A stretch of 64,000 nucleotides of DNA from Phyto melanocephala (lineage: Eukaryota; Arthropoda; Insecta; Diptera; Rhinophoridae): assembly GCA_941918925.1 (NCBI GenBank), contig OW799236.1, positions 15,909,474-15,973,473 on the forward strand, given 5' to 3'. This document shows, in pieces, positions 35,560 through 48,543 of this stretch; the first letter of the stretch is position 1, and every line of letters starts with the position of its first letter. Made by a program: the position numbers and the translations under genes. The notes beneath the pieces were generated by a model, which had not been told where the DNA came from, searched no databases, and was given only the letters and a program-made list of their open reading frames with translations.

Positions 35560-35900
35560 TGTGCATAGATTTCATTTCAATATTAAACAGTATAAATGAC
35601 GTCCAAATACAAAGTATTAATGGTCGATAGAAAACGCTCAGAGTCTGAAGCTTTTAGTGGCGGAAAATTGATGATTTACACCTAGGGAATAGAATGATGT
35701 CACGTCTCACACATCAAGAGAAGCAATGAATCTTCTGGAAGAAAAGTTCAAAAATCGCATTATTTCTCGTAGAGCACAAGTGATTTTTTTTTTAACAAGT
35801 GATTGAGATTTTTGGTAAAATATAAGGAACCTACCGAACCAGTAGGGAAAGGATTTACCTGACCAACATAATTTTAAACAGGAATCTATTTGTGTTAAAC
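35560..35900 (+). pseudogene. Decayed, shortened DD41D mariner C-terminal fragment
   Basis: One frame reads DVTSHTSREAMNLLEEKFKN then RIISRRAQV, aligning with the 'QQDGATCHTA...LLKSKFGDKLISRNG' block of the copy at 50080. After a gap RIYLTNIILNR matches the C-terminal 'HLTDIIF' block. The third catalytic Asp region is missing. Confidence 0.5.
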
Positions 35901-36334
35901 TGAAATAAAAATATTTTTAATATCTCCAAAAAATCAATTTTTTTCATTAAAATTGAAATGAAACTTTGGACAGGCTTAATTATCTAACTCAATTATAATA
36001 TGCTAAAGATATTTAGTACTTTTATTTCGCCTCTGTTAACTACATAAAAGCATTTACGATACATCGCCTTTACCTGTGTTAAGTTTGCAAAATTATCTAT
36101 GAAGTGATTTAAAAGATAAAAGGTTTTCATTAAAAAAAAATATTTATGAAAATCAAAACATGAATAATTTTGAGCACTTTCTAGCGCTTTTTGAATCTAT
36201 GCCTAGCGTCTTTTGCTAATAAATAATTGACATCGCTGGTTGTAAATGAGTCTATACCTCTCTTTGTTTTGTTTAAAAATTTGGTTTTTTTAACCTCTCT
36301 CTTTTTTGAACCACCTCCTTTTCTTTTTTATACC

Positions 36335-37000
36335 CTTCACACGACAGTGTAAAAAGGTATATAAAGGTTTGTCATTCCGTGTGAAATTTCTACAATAATC
36401 ATTTCCGACCCGATAAAGAATATATTTTGTGAAAGCTTATGAATAGGGGAGTTGTTTAAGCATTATTTGTCAGTCTGTCCGTTTGTCTGCTTTCTATGTC
36501 CGTGTGTATGTTGAATTCAAATTTTTGATGCCCCCCGATACCGCCAAGACCCGCGTAAGGTATGAAAAGGTATCAAAATATCAGTGATATTTGGGAACAG
36601 ATCGTTATTGAAGTTCAGTAAAATCGGTCTAAAAACAACTGGGATATGATGAAAAAACCTAGACCACATCGCCTTTTGACAACACATTAGTACCAGCTGG
36701 ATGAACGTAGGTTCGAATCCCAGTTGAGAAAATTTTTTTATTATTTTTTAAGACATACATATATAAATAAACTAAATTTATAATAATACAATGGAATATT
36801 GTAAACAACTGACATGATGTAAAGATACAAAATTTAAATATTTAAATTCAGATGTGGTATTGGAAGTAATACAGCCAAATGACGCACAACATTAAGTCTC
36901 AAATCTGGGCTAAGTTACGCCGTGGTCACTGTACCTATGTACAAGATGGTGAAGGGTATTATCAAATTTGGAATGGCCGAATATAGCACTCTTACTTGTT
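36335..37000 (+). repeat. ACCCTTCAC/CCGAATATA-family repeat, nearly complete
   Basis: Begins TATACCCTTCACACGACAGT, continues TTTGTCATTCCGTGTGAAAT and the GTCCGTGTGTATGTTGAA block, and ends GAAGGGTATTATCAAATTTG then GGCCGAATATAGCACTCTTA. In the middle AGGTTCGAATCCC (about 36710) looks like a tRNA B box. Confidence 0.8.
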
Positions 37001-37967
37001 TTTTTTGTTTGTTTTGTATGAGCATGTTTTGCTCATGCGTTAGTAGGAACTTTCAACGTTTGTAACTCCACTAGTTTCATTAAGATTAAAATTTGTTTTA
37101 CACTGCGTAACAAAAAATTTACTGAATATATCAGATAATTTATTATATCCTTATATTTATTGCAGACAGTTTTTTTAATAAATTGGTGAATTTACAAGAT
37201 ATGCTATAATGTCGTTTTGTCATTTTGTTATTATTTTTAAAGATTTTAAAATGTTTAATACGTTTTCACAAATACATGCTTATTATAAATATTTATTACA
37301 AAGCATTTTAAAATTTTTAAAACTTATGGCAATACGACAGATACCAGAACTTGTGAATTCATCAAAAACTTATCTGTGGAATAACAATTTACTGGATTTT
37401 TTTTCATTTTTCTTTTTCTAAAAATTTTTTTATTTGTTTTTTTCAGCTATATGTGAAATAAATTGTTATCATTTAATATTTTTTATTTATTTTCGATCTT
37501 GCAGCTAAATATAATTTTCCACATCGGCGAGCTAGTTTTATGCTACGAATCAAAAAAAAAATTATAAGAAATTTAAGTCACATTGCATAAAAAAATAAAT
37601 TTGTGAAAAAGTTACCATGTATAAAATTCAAATACTTTTTGATAATTTATCTTTCAAAAGATTGGCACATTTTTTTAATATTATAAAAGAGCTAGCCTAG
37701 CTTTAAGCTTAAATTAATTTGAAAAAAAAAATAAATAAATAACAAAAACCTAATAAAAGAACAAAATAAGCATGCAAAAGATGATTGAATGGAAAAAAAT
37801 GATGTTTTAACATTTTAAATGACATGACAAAAGCAGCTTTAACTCACTATGTTCTGTATTTATTAAAAACAAGAACAACAAATTGTATACAAAAGAAATA
37901 ACAAGAAATTATAATACGGTGATATAACATTATTAATTTAATATTTTTTCGTATTAAATTTATACCC
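37001..37967. other. AT-rich spacer, no gene seen
   Basis: Only short AT-biased frames; no repeat recognised. Confidence 0.45.
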
Positions 37968-38660
37968 TACACCACAACTATTGGCTTACATACATTGTAA
38001 GTCAGTCCGTATGTAACATGATTAGAAATTTTTCAAAGACCCAACGAATTATAATTATATTTTCTTTGTCCTAGTGATTTTATTATTCAGTTCTGCTGTC
38101 TGTCTTTTTTTGGCCTGTGGAAAACATTCTAATAGCTAAATTATTAAACGTAATTGAATGAAGTTGAACTAAACTGTATCTTGTTTAAATAGGCAGTGGG
38201 GTATTGAAAATGAACTAAATCGGCTTAGTATAAATAACGTAATATATTTATTCACAAAAGCCTAAATTTATTTAAAAAAATTTAACTAATTGGTGGCGCA
38301 CCCAGAAAATGTTGTTTTGCCATATTTTGTATGTCAGTAGATCTACTTGTTCGACGAGTATAAATACTTGAAATTAAAATTCATGATAGAAAACTGTAAA
38401 CTGACAATGAATTTGTTTTTTACTGTCCTATTTTGTTCTGCTAAACCACTTCGAGGGTCCTCAGAAGACTTTACCTAAGTTTCATAACAATTTGATAAAA
38501 TTTTGTGGTGGACTTCCTTTATCACTTAGAGGTATGAAATAAAAATGTTGTCCTATTTTTAGACTAACTAAAAATTTTATAAGAATTGGTTAAGTCGTTT
38601 CGGAAGAGTTTTGTTACAAACACTGTGGCACGAGAATTTTTTATATTAGAATTTTCAAAC
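37968..38660 (+). repeat. Dispersed repeat starting ATACCCTACACCAC
   Basis: The start block also occurs at about 22215. The body includes TAAGTCGTTTCGGAAGAGTT and ends near TGGCACGAGAATTTT. I treat this as a non-coding dispersed repeat, but its exact limits are unsure. Confidence 0.4.
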
Positions 38661-38866
38661 CTAAAAAAAAATAATGTAAAAGTTAATAATCCCTTAAAGC
38701 AAGTAAGGGCCAAAAATGTATTAAATGGTTTTAATTTGTTATTTTACAAAAAGAAACATATTTCAGTAGAAGCAATGTTATGAACAAAAACCTTAGCCAA
38801 CATCACAAAAAACTTATTACAGTAATTGCTTCAATACTTTTTAAAACAAAAAATTTTTGTTACGCT

Positions 38867-39264
38867 GTTTCTCCACGTAACAATTTTCATTGCTACGCAT
38901 AAGCAAAAACGTTCGCAAGTAATTTATTTAAAAAATTTAATATTTTTGTTACAATACCTCACTGTAAATTATTATTATCAGGTAAAATTATTTTAATTTT
39001 CCTTTGTTTTTGCAAAGAAAACCAAAAAATTCAAAGAAAATGGAACAATTTTGACAGCTCATTGCGGCAATAACTGCTTAAGAAATCAGCAAAGCAATGA
39101 TTGCGAAATAAATTGCTACATGTCTATTGTGTGGAGAACATAATGCAAGTAACACAATGCAATACATTGCTACATATGGCAATTTGCGGTCTACACGTCG
39201 CAATTTCTATGGGCGCAATCAAATTTGACAATAACGGCAATAAATATTGCTACGTGGAAACCCC
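38867..39264. mobile_element. Short TIR element (GTTTCYCCACGTA ends), ~400 bp
   Basis: The left end GTTTCTCCACGTAACAATTT is mirrored at the right by AATATTGCTACGTGGAAAC, a match of about 25 bp with a few differences. The interior is filled with variants of TTGCTAC/GCAATT. Non-coding MITE-like; target duplication not resolved. Confidence 0.55.
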
Positions 39265-39712
39265 GGGTTTGGTGTGTATTCACTTTAGTGTGATCGTAAT
39301 CACCAGTGATGGGAATTTAGCTTTTTTTACGTCGAAACTAGCGATTTAAAATTTAATTAACGGGTAAAAATACGTTTTAGCTATTAGCGCAAAATCTTGC
39401 GATTTTTTCTGACCTACCCTTTGTGCTACTAAAGCTCCACTTTTTCTTAGTGCAATCAAAACTTTCTTCATACATATAAAATCAGAAATAAAGTTGTGAG
39501 AGTTTCATGTTTCTCATGACATTAATTTCATAACTGCAACCTCTATATAACAGAATTTTCAAGACGCTTGTAAGGATTGGTTAGTTAACTGCACGCAAAC
39601 AGTCAAGTGGAGTCTGTATGACACCGTTTTGACACTTGTAAGGATAACATACAAATAAAAAATCTTTGATAGTATTGGAAGTTAAAACTAATTAAAGCAA
39701 AATTTTATGTAT

Positions 39713-40240
39713 TGTTACGTTTATACGTTTTTTAAACGTTGGATTATTTCCTTTAAATATACTTTGAGTTCTTTTATTGCAATCAAAAACAGTTGAAATT
39801 CGTTATAAAACTTAGAGCACTTTATTTATTTAAATACACTCAGATATTGTTTTTATATCACTTTACTTATTACACTTATGGTTATACACTTTTATTATCA
39901 AACTCACTTTGATACACACTTTACAAGCTCTATTGTAATACTAATAATGTTAGCTGTGTTGTTCGGCCATTTATAGTAACACAGTGGCGTTCGGTAACAT
40001 TCGACAAAGTTCTCGTATGTACATTCTAGTACATTCGAAAACCGTTACATTTAAATTAAGACGTTAAGTAATATGCACGAATAATAGAAGTGCCTAAAAG
40101 TATGCTACACATAATAACAAACATCATGTTCGAACAATTAGCGAAATAAACTAATACAAATAAAACTATAGTAACTTAAACTACTACAACTAAAATAAAT
40201 TATAATGTAAATTAAGCTATTTAAAAATAAATCTGTAACA
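39713..40240 (-). mobile_element. Solo LTR of family A, minus orientation, perfect 4-bp TSD
   Basis: 528 bp. On the minus strand it begins TGTTACAGATTT and ends CGTAACA, so the termini TGTTAC/GTAACA are inverted. GTAT flanks both sides (39709-39712, 40241-40244). It aligns along its length with the plus-strand copy at 11316-11844, including the TATAAAT box and the AATAAA-like signal. The 4-bp duplication fits Ty3/gypsy integrases. No coding region is attached. Confidence 0.92.
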
Positions 40241-42577
40241 GTATATAAAGAATGAAATTAGTAATCAATGTCAGGTAAAAATACAAAAAATTTCGTTTGA
40301 AATAGGTAATACGATTCTTAGGGACACTGAATTATGTTGTTACATTCTATACGACAGCTGGCGTTTCGGGTACAGTACTACCAGTGGAACTTTTTAACTC
40401 TATTTCTCCCTCTTTCTTGGCATTTCAAAGAATTATTACTTACAATACTACATTACACTTAGGATCTGAATCATGCTTCCCCTCATGATAAAAACTCCTT
40501 CCAGTTTTTTAGCCACAAAATAAATTCAGCAGTATTTTATGGCGTCAAAAGAAGCATACAAAGGTAGAACTGCATCGGTCCCTGAAATGAAAACCAACAT
40601 TAAAACTAATTCGATTTCAATAAAAGAATATCGCGATTAACAGGTCTAAATTGAAAATTTATATCAAGATCCTATGCATATTGGATGAACAATGGTAACA
40701 TATAAAAAATTTAAAAAATGTGGAATCCAAGGTGTCGTCTAACACACTCTACCTCTTGGCTTCCTTGCCATAAAATTTCGTAAATTTACCTTTTTCATAA
40801 TTAAAATTTTAAACAAGTTTTTTTTAATATATGAGGAGAGTTAGCGATTAATCTCTAAAATTGTTACTCAGTTAAAATCTAGTTGTTTTCTAACGATTTT
40901 AAAGCCACACTTAGCCAGATTTGTTGAAAAAAAGTTTCCATCACTGGCAAACACATCAAATGCTTGTGTTTGATCAAACATCACTATCGTAAAGAGATTA
41001 AAGCGATAAAAGCAAACAAATAAAAATAAAATCTTTACAACTGCTGATTAGATCTAAAATTATGTTTACAACATAAAAATGTTTAAAAAAAAAATATTTA
41101 GCTACAGTTAGCCCAAGTTGACTTAGTAGTGAGTTTTTTAATTTTATCATCAACTTAATATAGTTCGTGAAGGATTTTATTAATTCGGCGCAGCCGATTA
41201 TAGTTTTTTTTTTGGTTACACTTAATAAATTCTTTATAAGGAAATGCAAAAGAAATAAAGAATAAATTAATCAAAAAGAAAAGAAAATTAAAATAGATTA
41301 CTAGCACGCCATTAGACAAAATACTAAAAGGCGTAACAAAAGTTTTGTGCGACTGCGTAACACATGAAAGAATAAAAAAAAAAAATAATTAAAGTGTGAA
41401 AAATTATTGCATTTAATTTCAACAATTCTTTACTTATTGCGACTTGTTCTACATTGCATTTACAATATGTTTAATTTAATTTAATTTAAATTTGATTGCT
41501 TTTTTTAATGTAAATTAAAAAATATTAAAAAATTGCCTTAAACACAAATTCCCTAATGTTTTAATCTTAATGTGAGTTTGGAAACAATATACAAAAAAAA
41601 AAAAATTAAGAAAACTTAAAATAGAAGCCGAGGAACTGCTTTGGCATTTTAGCTTTTAATTTCATATCAATATAATTTTTAAAACTTGAAATCAGTTAAA
41701 AAAAAATTATTTTATTTTATTCCAATATTTCGTTAGCACATTGGGTAGCTTCTGCAGGGAAATAAAAGTTAAATTATTTTTATAAAAAACTGATCTCAAG
41801 CTTAATAAATAAATCGACTATGATATAAATTAAAAGGATCGAAGACATTTACTTTATGTTTTTGGTTTTAAATAATGTCTTTTATTATATAGAAAAAATA
41901 ATTAGAGAAATTTATTAACACTGGGTTTGAAAGCTATTGACATATTCACAGGAAGTGTTAAGTATCGTATTGTCATAAAGAAATAATTTCCAAAAAAAAA
42001 AAGAAACTAAAATTGTAGAAAAGTATTGTATTGTACATTGTAAAATTTGTAAAAGGGACACTAAAAACCCAAACTTATGACAAGTCTACACTTATGTGCA
42101 AATAGTATTTTGTGCGCTGTATATGGAAACGATTTTACCCTAGTAAAACCATAATCCTAATGTAATGTAATTCTTTATTGCTCTTCGATTCAAATTCCTT
42201 AGGTTTCATCTAAAACGTCCAAAAGCAGGACACTGACTAAGGTAATGTTCCAAACTCTCATCCTCCGCCTCGCATGTAATTTAATCTGACAACGGATGAG
42301 TTTTCATCTCCGTGTGACCTGTTATACTATATACTAGTCAAACTCCTAAGTGTTGGTTTACTCAATTTCAAATTGTCCTTCTATTTCTCTTGATTTGAGT
42401 CACCCCATAGTATGTTTGTCATTTTACCGATATCAGTATTTTGCCATTTTCAAACCTTTTCCTTCATCAGAAAAACTTTAATTGAGTGTAAATGGTTTAG
42501 CATTTTCCAATTAATCATATTGAATATCAACCACTACGCGTCTTCTTCTTCTGTCGTATTCCTTATTTAAAGATATA
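40241..42577. other. AT-rich spacer, no gene supported
   Basis: A block AATTCGGCGCAGCCGATTAT at about 41180 resembles the CCGAATATA end of the ACCCTTCAC family and is probably a fragment. Nothing coding. Confidence 0.4.
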
Positions 42578-42727
42578 GGGCCGTATTCATAACAAATATT
42601 TTAGGTTTATTAAAGGCTTATTTGACAAATTTCTCTACTTTCTCTTTCTTTCTCTCTAATTTCTCTTCTCTAATTTCTGTTAAATAAGCCTTTAATAAAC
42701 CTAAAATATTTTTTATGAATACGGCCC
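42578..42727. mobile_element. Foldback MITE, copy 2, 150 bp
   Basis: Begins GGGCCGTATTCATAA and ends with the exact complement (TTATGAATACGGCCC). The inner arms pair over TTAGGTTTATTAAAGGCTTA, so nearly the whole element is a hairpin with a pyrimidine-rich loop. ATA flanks both sides (42575-42577, 42728-42730), a possible 3-bp target duplication. Confidence 0.85.
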
Positions 42728-42917
42728 ATATTTTTTATATCTTCTATTTAATATATTTTTATTTATTTTAATTATCTTTTTTTACCTTTTATTTATTTGT
42801 ATTTATTTTATTTTCTATAATTTTTTATATAGAAGCTCAAAGTCAAACCACTACATTGATTTATGTAAATCACTATGCTTAAACAGCACACGACGGCTTT
42901 ATTCAATTTTTTTATTC

Positions 42918-42946
42918 CTGAAGAAGAGCGCCGAAGGAGCTCAAAA
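42918..42946 (+). ncRNA. Hammerhead-core-like hairpin, degenerate
   Basis: CTGAAGA, then a hairpin with GAGC/GCTC, then AAAA and ATATTGG. It aligns with the better copy at 44270-44298, where the boxes are CTGATGA and GAAA, and the stem differs by compensating changes. Followed by an AATAAAAA tract. Confidence 0.25.
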
Positions 42947-43077
42947 TATTGGAAAAATAAAAATTTCACTTATTATTATTAAATTAAATGTATAAGATTT
43001 TTAATTTATTATTATCTAAATAATTCAATTTATTGACTTGACTTTGAGCCTGTATATAAAAAAATATTTATATTTTG

Positions 43078-44090
43078 TACCCTTCACAGTGAGTGTAAGG
43101 GTATATGTGACCTTCTCTGAAAAAAGGGCGTCGAAAAAAGAGTTTGAACTTAAAAGTGGATTTTAGTACTAAAAGGGTGTAGAATAAGATAAAGTGAGTT
43201 GGACTTCTGATAAAAATTTATTTACCCCATAAAAACGTACAAATCATTGTTGCGTTGGTCACTGGTTGCGGCTTAAGAATCAAGTATCCAGATCATAACA
43301 AAAAGAGCAGCAACAATTGCAAAGGTTTTGTCACACTAAAAGCGAAAGAAAAAATACGTGACCACATAGGCATGACGGCACCAAAGTCGGCACCCAATCA
43401 TAACTAACCATACCAAATCGCATCTTTCGACTGAAGGTGTGTTCACAGTGATAATGCGTTATGAAACTTTCAATGCGTTTTTCTCAAAACTTCATTTTTT
43501 CTCGGAGAAGGTCACATATGTATATAGGTTTGTCATTCCATGTGAATTTCTAAAATTTTCATTTTCGATCCCATACAGTATATATTCTTAAAAGGTTATG
43601 AACAGGGGAATCAATTAAGCTATGTCCGTCTGTCCGTTAGTCTATCTGTCCGTGTGTATGTTGAAATAAACTTTTTCAAGCTCCCAGACATTTCCAAGAC
43701 CCGTGTAAGGTACCAGAATTTCAAAAATACTCGGGAGCAGATCGGTATTAAAAATCAGAAAAATCTTTTTATAAACAATTGAGATATAATGAAAAAACCT
43801 AGAGCCCTTCGTCTTTTCAAACCAATACAAACTGGATAAACGTAGGTTCGAATCCCAGTTAAGACAAAATAATTTATTTTTTGATACATACATACATACA
43901 TACATAAATACAATTTATAATTTTACAATGGGATGTTTTTAAGCAGGTAAAGTCATTATAAAGATAATAAAACATAAACATACAAATGTATGTATGTACG
44001 TATTTCATATTATTGAGATGAATGGTGATACAATTATTATTGCATGTATATAAGATTCGGCACGGTCGAATATAGCACTTTTACTTGTTT
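43078..44090 (+). repeat. ACCCTTCAC/CCGAATATA-family repeat with insert
   Basis: Starts TACCCTTCACAGTGAGTGTA. The usual TTTGTCATTCCATGTGAATT block comes only at 43530, after about 400 bp of other sequence, so the copy carries an insertion between the two blocks. It includes GGTTCGAATCCC (43850), then a (ACAT)n run, and ends TTCGGCACGGTCGAATATAG. Confidence 0.75.
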
Positions 44091-45824
44091 TTAGAAAAAG
44101 TTAGACAAATGCTGACAGAATTCCTAAAAATGTTTGAGAAATTCCCTATTTATTTCAACTCGATATAAAATTATATCTAAAATAAAAAAGAAATTATTGT
44201 TGTTTTGTGGATTTATAGATATATTAACTTGACAATTGTTTTCCTTTTATAATTTATTTTATTAGATCTCTGATGATGATCTACGAAGTAGGTCGAAATA
44301 TTGGAATCAATAAAAAATTTAAAATATTTTATTTAAAAATAAAACAACAAAATTGAATTTTTATGACCTAAAAACCAAACAAAAATCTGTAACGTAAATT
44401 TTCGATTTAATTTTTTTTTTAATTTTTGCAATTTTTAAAAATTTTATTGAATCTTTTGTTTATAGAAAAAGTTTGTAAATTATCGAAAACTCCCTAAAAA
44501 ATCATTACTTCTTAGTTTGAAAACATTCACTAGAACTGCAGGGCTTTTATAAGGACTTCGTGTATGAGGTGAAGTGTGTATCCATTGCAACATATTGGTT
44601 TTATTGTGTTTGTTATAACAATATAGTGCGAAAGATATGAATGACTAGGTATTTTCAATGTTAATAAATATATATTTATTTTTTCAAAAGGACCTTTTAT
44701 TTATTTGCGTAAGCGGTTGTGTTTGATGTCTCTATATATTGTGGTGATATGTTTTTTATTTTTCGTTAGATATGTCAAAGTCAACAATAGAAAAAAGTCG
44801 ACATTATTAAGGGATTTTAATGGTAAAGAAAAATACATGCATTAAGTTGTTATTTTTGAAAAACGAAAAAAATTTCATTCAATAAAAAGTGATAAGATAA
44901 GACACATACATTTATTACTTTCAAGTGAGTCAGCAGTTTTGAATAGAATATAAGTGTGAATATTTTATTTATTATTGAAAATATTTATTAATAATTACAT
45001 AATCAGAATTGATTAAGAAATTTTATTTTTCTTTTAACTTTAATTAAATTTTGAAATTTTTTAAAAAACTACTAGACATATTTTTTTTAATTTTTATTAA
45101 TTTGTGTGCTTTTTCCCTATTATTGCACCACTGTTCTTTATAGTTTAACTTGTAATTTTAATATCATTAGTTTTTATAACAATTTATGACCATTAGCTTG
45201 TTTTTTGTCTTGTTAAAAAGAGAAAAACTTAATAAAAATATATGTAATATGTCTTAAAAATTTTCTAAAACAATTATGTTTTCCATAAATACATTTTATT
45301 ATTTAACATTAAGTACAGGTTTTCTAAAAATTGTACTCATATTTAAAAATAATTACACATGAAAACACGCAGGCGTGCGCATATTCACACACACACACAC
45401 ACATTCACATATCACAGTGAGAAATTATCTACAAACAATTTAATTTATTTTGTATGATTATTAATGCAATTGCTAGTTGCAAAGGTTTACCTGAAAGAAA
45501 AGTAACTGAATGTAATTACAAAATTACTCTCTTTTAAACTCTCTCTCTCTCTCTCACTCTCTTTTCTCTTTTTAAACAATTTCTATACTCTTTTAAGGAA
45601 TCTATGCACTCTTTAATTGATCAGACAGCGAGATAGTGCTGCCAGAATGTTAATTTTAAAACATTTTTGTATTGATTTTTTTGGGTATTAAAATATTAAA
45701 ATAAAACTATTTTTTTATATACCAAATATACAATCAAATTTATTTATGTGATTAGTTTTTATATTCTTTTTCATGGTTTTTACAACATAATTCCGTTCTT
45801 TAAACAAATAGTAATCTATAATGT
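44091..45824. other. AT-rich spacer with microsatellites
   Basis: Apart from the hammerhead-like hairpin at 44270 it holds a (CA)n run (about 45386-45403) and a (CT)n run (about 45538-45567). No gene seen. Confidence 0.45.
44270..44298 (+). ncRNA. Hammerhead-core-like hairpin
   Basis: CTGATGA (44270-44276), one T, the hairpin GATCTA-CGAAG-TAGGTC (one G-U pair), then GAAA (44295-44298). This is the canonical order CUGAUGA, stem II, GAAA. TATTG/CAATA can then form a stem III, but the U expected after it is an A and no stem I was found, so catalysis is doubtful. It may be the conserved terminal motif of a Penelope-like or other retroelement. Confidence 0.3.
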
Positions 45825-47165
45825 ATATAAAAGAGTAACGTGACTGACTGACTGATTCATCATCGCACAGCCCAAACGCAAAGAGCTATTTTGATGTATA
45901 GCTCCACTAAGATGGGATTTTTGGACATTCGTACTTAAAGGGGGTAAAAAAGGGTAAAAGCGGGTAAAATCGGTAATTTTATATCTGCTTGATATTGTAA
46001 AATATATAAAAAATAAGCTGACTGGCCTTTTTTTGAATTTTCAACCCCTAAGGGGTAAAAACGGGTAAAGCTATAATTTTGTACTTTTTTGGTACCCAAT
46101 GTAACTTCTAAACTGAAAAAGCTAGGAACAAAATTTTAAATTGCATTAGTTAATCCACGAAGAAATATAAATTAGATTTTGTTACTTTTTTTAAATTCTT
46201 ATGTATAAGGGGTAAAAATTTGCCCTATTTTTGGTACTTTAAAAAAAATGTTCTCATATTATTCAATAAGACATAATTTGATAATTATTAACGTCTAGAA
46301 GAATATGGACATTTATTTAGGTGAAATTTTTGGAAACTTTTTGGGGGACAAAAAAAGTACCAAAAAGAGAAAAATACCGGAAGATATGTATTATTCCTTA
46401 TTACGGGGCAAATTTGCTTAAAATTTGTTATACGGATTGTACTAGACATAAAAGATTATTTAATTTAGAAAAATTTAAACACATTCATAACAGGGAAGAA
46501 AGGGAAAAATTCGGCAGTTTGGTACTTTTAAGAACATATTTATCTTTAAGCAAAAAAGAATAGATTTATTCACTTTAAATCGGGTATACCAAAATATTTT
46601 ATTGTTTAATAGATGATAAAACATTTTGAACTTCAATTTGTACATTGAAAACCCCAAAAAGGTACTTTTTATGGTACTTTTTGTATTGTCTGCATTTATG
46701 AAGCTAGAATTGTGAAATAAGACAATGTTGATTCCGGGGGAGACTGAAACTGTCGTGGGCTACCAAAAAGGTACATTTTTCTATTTTTATGGTAGTTTTT
46801 ATATTTTTACGTCTACGAAGCTAGAATTTCGAAATTAGTGACCATTGATACGAGGTGAAATTGAAAATGTTGTAGACGTCCAAAAACGTACTTTTTCGAA
46901 TCTTTTATAGTACTTTTTGTGTTTTTGAAGTAAGAATTGTAAAACTAGGGACTATTGGTTTCAGGTGAAACTGAAAATATTATGGGCGACTAAAAAGGTA
47001 CTTCAGTTTTCTGAGTAAGATTAATCAGAAAAAAAAAATTTTCATAAAACGAAAAAAAAAAAATTTTTAATCAAAAAAAAAAAAAGAACTTGAGTATTCA
47101 ATAAATATTAAGAACTGCACCAGCCAAGTAGCGGATATTTTGCTTGTCGATTATAGAGTTGTTAA
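45825..47165 (+). repeat. Dispersed repeat with ~112-bp tandem units
   Basis: Opens GTAACGTGACTGACTGACTG then ATTCATCATCGCACAGCCC. From about 46655 to 47005 it contains three tandem units (starts near 46657, 46766 and 46880), each with AAAAAGGTAC or CAAAAACGTAC, a second GGTACTTTTT-like block, GAAGCTAGAATT and GGTGAAACTGAAAAT (with variants). It closes near CACCAGCCAAGTAGCGGATA. A non-coding transposon relic is likely. Confidence 0.6.
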
Positions 47166-47292
47166 AACTAGTAGTTTTATAATTATTTATATTTTCATAA
47201 CTTCCTACCTAATTCTCTTTTATTTTGTTTTCCATTCTCTTGTATCTTATCTTGATATTTGTATTTTTGTTTTCTAATAAGAATTGTATCTT

Positions 47293-47341
47293 CTCTCTCT
47301 CTTTCTCTCGGTCTTTCTCTCTCTCTCTCTCTCTCTCTCTA
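47293..47341 (+). repeat. (CT)n microsatellite
   Basis: A nearly pure CT-dinucleotide run with two small interruptions. Confidence 0.9.
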
Positions 47342-48159
47342 TTACTGTTAAGAAGCTATGGAGAATAAAATTGAAATATGTATATCACTAGAAAAATGAT
47401 TAGAGCCTTTATTTTCTATTAGAGACTATGACATGCACCAAGGTTCACTTATACAGGTGGTAGTGCTAGCTCAGCTGATTATTTTTTTTGTGTTTCAGTG
47501 TTTGTGAAACTCCATACATAAAAAAGAGATTTTAGTGCCAATAATTGTCAAACTCCATATATTAAAAAGATAGATAAAAATTGCTCAAAATACGCTATCA
47601 CCTTAAGTAATTACACCATGACATACACTCTTACATGTGTATCACCTGTTTTCTGGTTTGTTTGTCATCCTAATGAATTGGCTTTAACAGAAAGCGTTAA
47701 TATAATTGTATGGTATTGCTACGCATTACCTAACAAAATGGGCATTTAAAAAGTTGCTATTTTTTATTGCATCAAAACTAACGTAAAAAGTATGAAGACA
47801 CAAATACATTTTTAGGAATAAGCGAGATGGCTTTTGAAGCAGTTTAATATTGACTTAAATTTGTATAAGAAATGTTTACCTTAACAGAGATTTGACTTGC
47901 CAGCCACTGCTAAGCTATTGGAATCCTATTAAATTCGCCTTGGACTTGAGATGAAATAGTGCAAGAGTATGTCTTCTCTTACTCTATGTTAAGTTTTTTG
48001 TTAACATAAATTTTCACTGTAATTTTACAGTGATTTGTTGTTCGTTTCAAAAATATCTCTCAACTTCTTGTATGTCTTGCAGATAGCAAAGAAACCTTCA
48101 ACTTGAACTCGTTATGCTTGTGGCCATTTTAGCCACAAAAAAAAGAAGAAAATACAAGA

Positions 48160-48543
48160 AACAAGAAATCTGGTTTTCAAAAACACGCACGCAGGCGTTT
48201 AGTTCTCTTTTACAAACGAACGTGTTAACAACGCCGAACGGTTAAATGTGGTTACTGAAGTCGTGTGCGAAAACAAAAAAAAAAGATTGGTGGTAAATAA
48301 CGTTAATGAATCTTAAAAGAAAAGAGTAGAGAAGAAAAAATATTAAAAAGAGATTTTCTAATAAGTGTCTAAAATAGTTTAAAGAAATTATTGAAAAAAA
48401 AACAATACACTTAAAAAGTTTTCTTTACACCAGTTTATTAAAAAGTTTAATTAAAAAAAAAATAAAAATATTGGAAAATTTTTAAAAGTATTTTTAAAGT
48501 TCCGTGAAAATTCGAGAATTTTTTTTATTGGCTGGAGAAATGG
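48160..48543 (+). promoter_or_regulatory. Possible first exon / 5' UTR ending ATG|GTAAGA
   Basis: The ATG at 48540-48542 is followed at once by GTAAGA, a strong donor, and preceded by GGAGAA, a fair initiation context. The 380 bases upstream include an initiator-like TTTAGTTC and a locally GC-richer segment (48180-48265). Fly genes do sometimes carry a lone start codon on exon one, but no matching downstream exon was found here. Confidence 0.2.
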
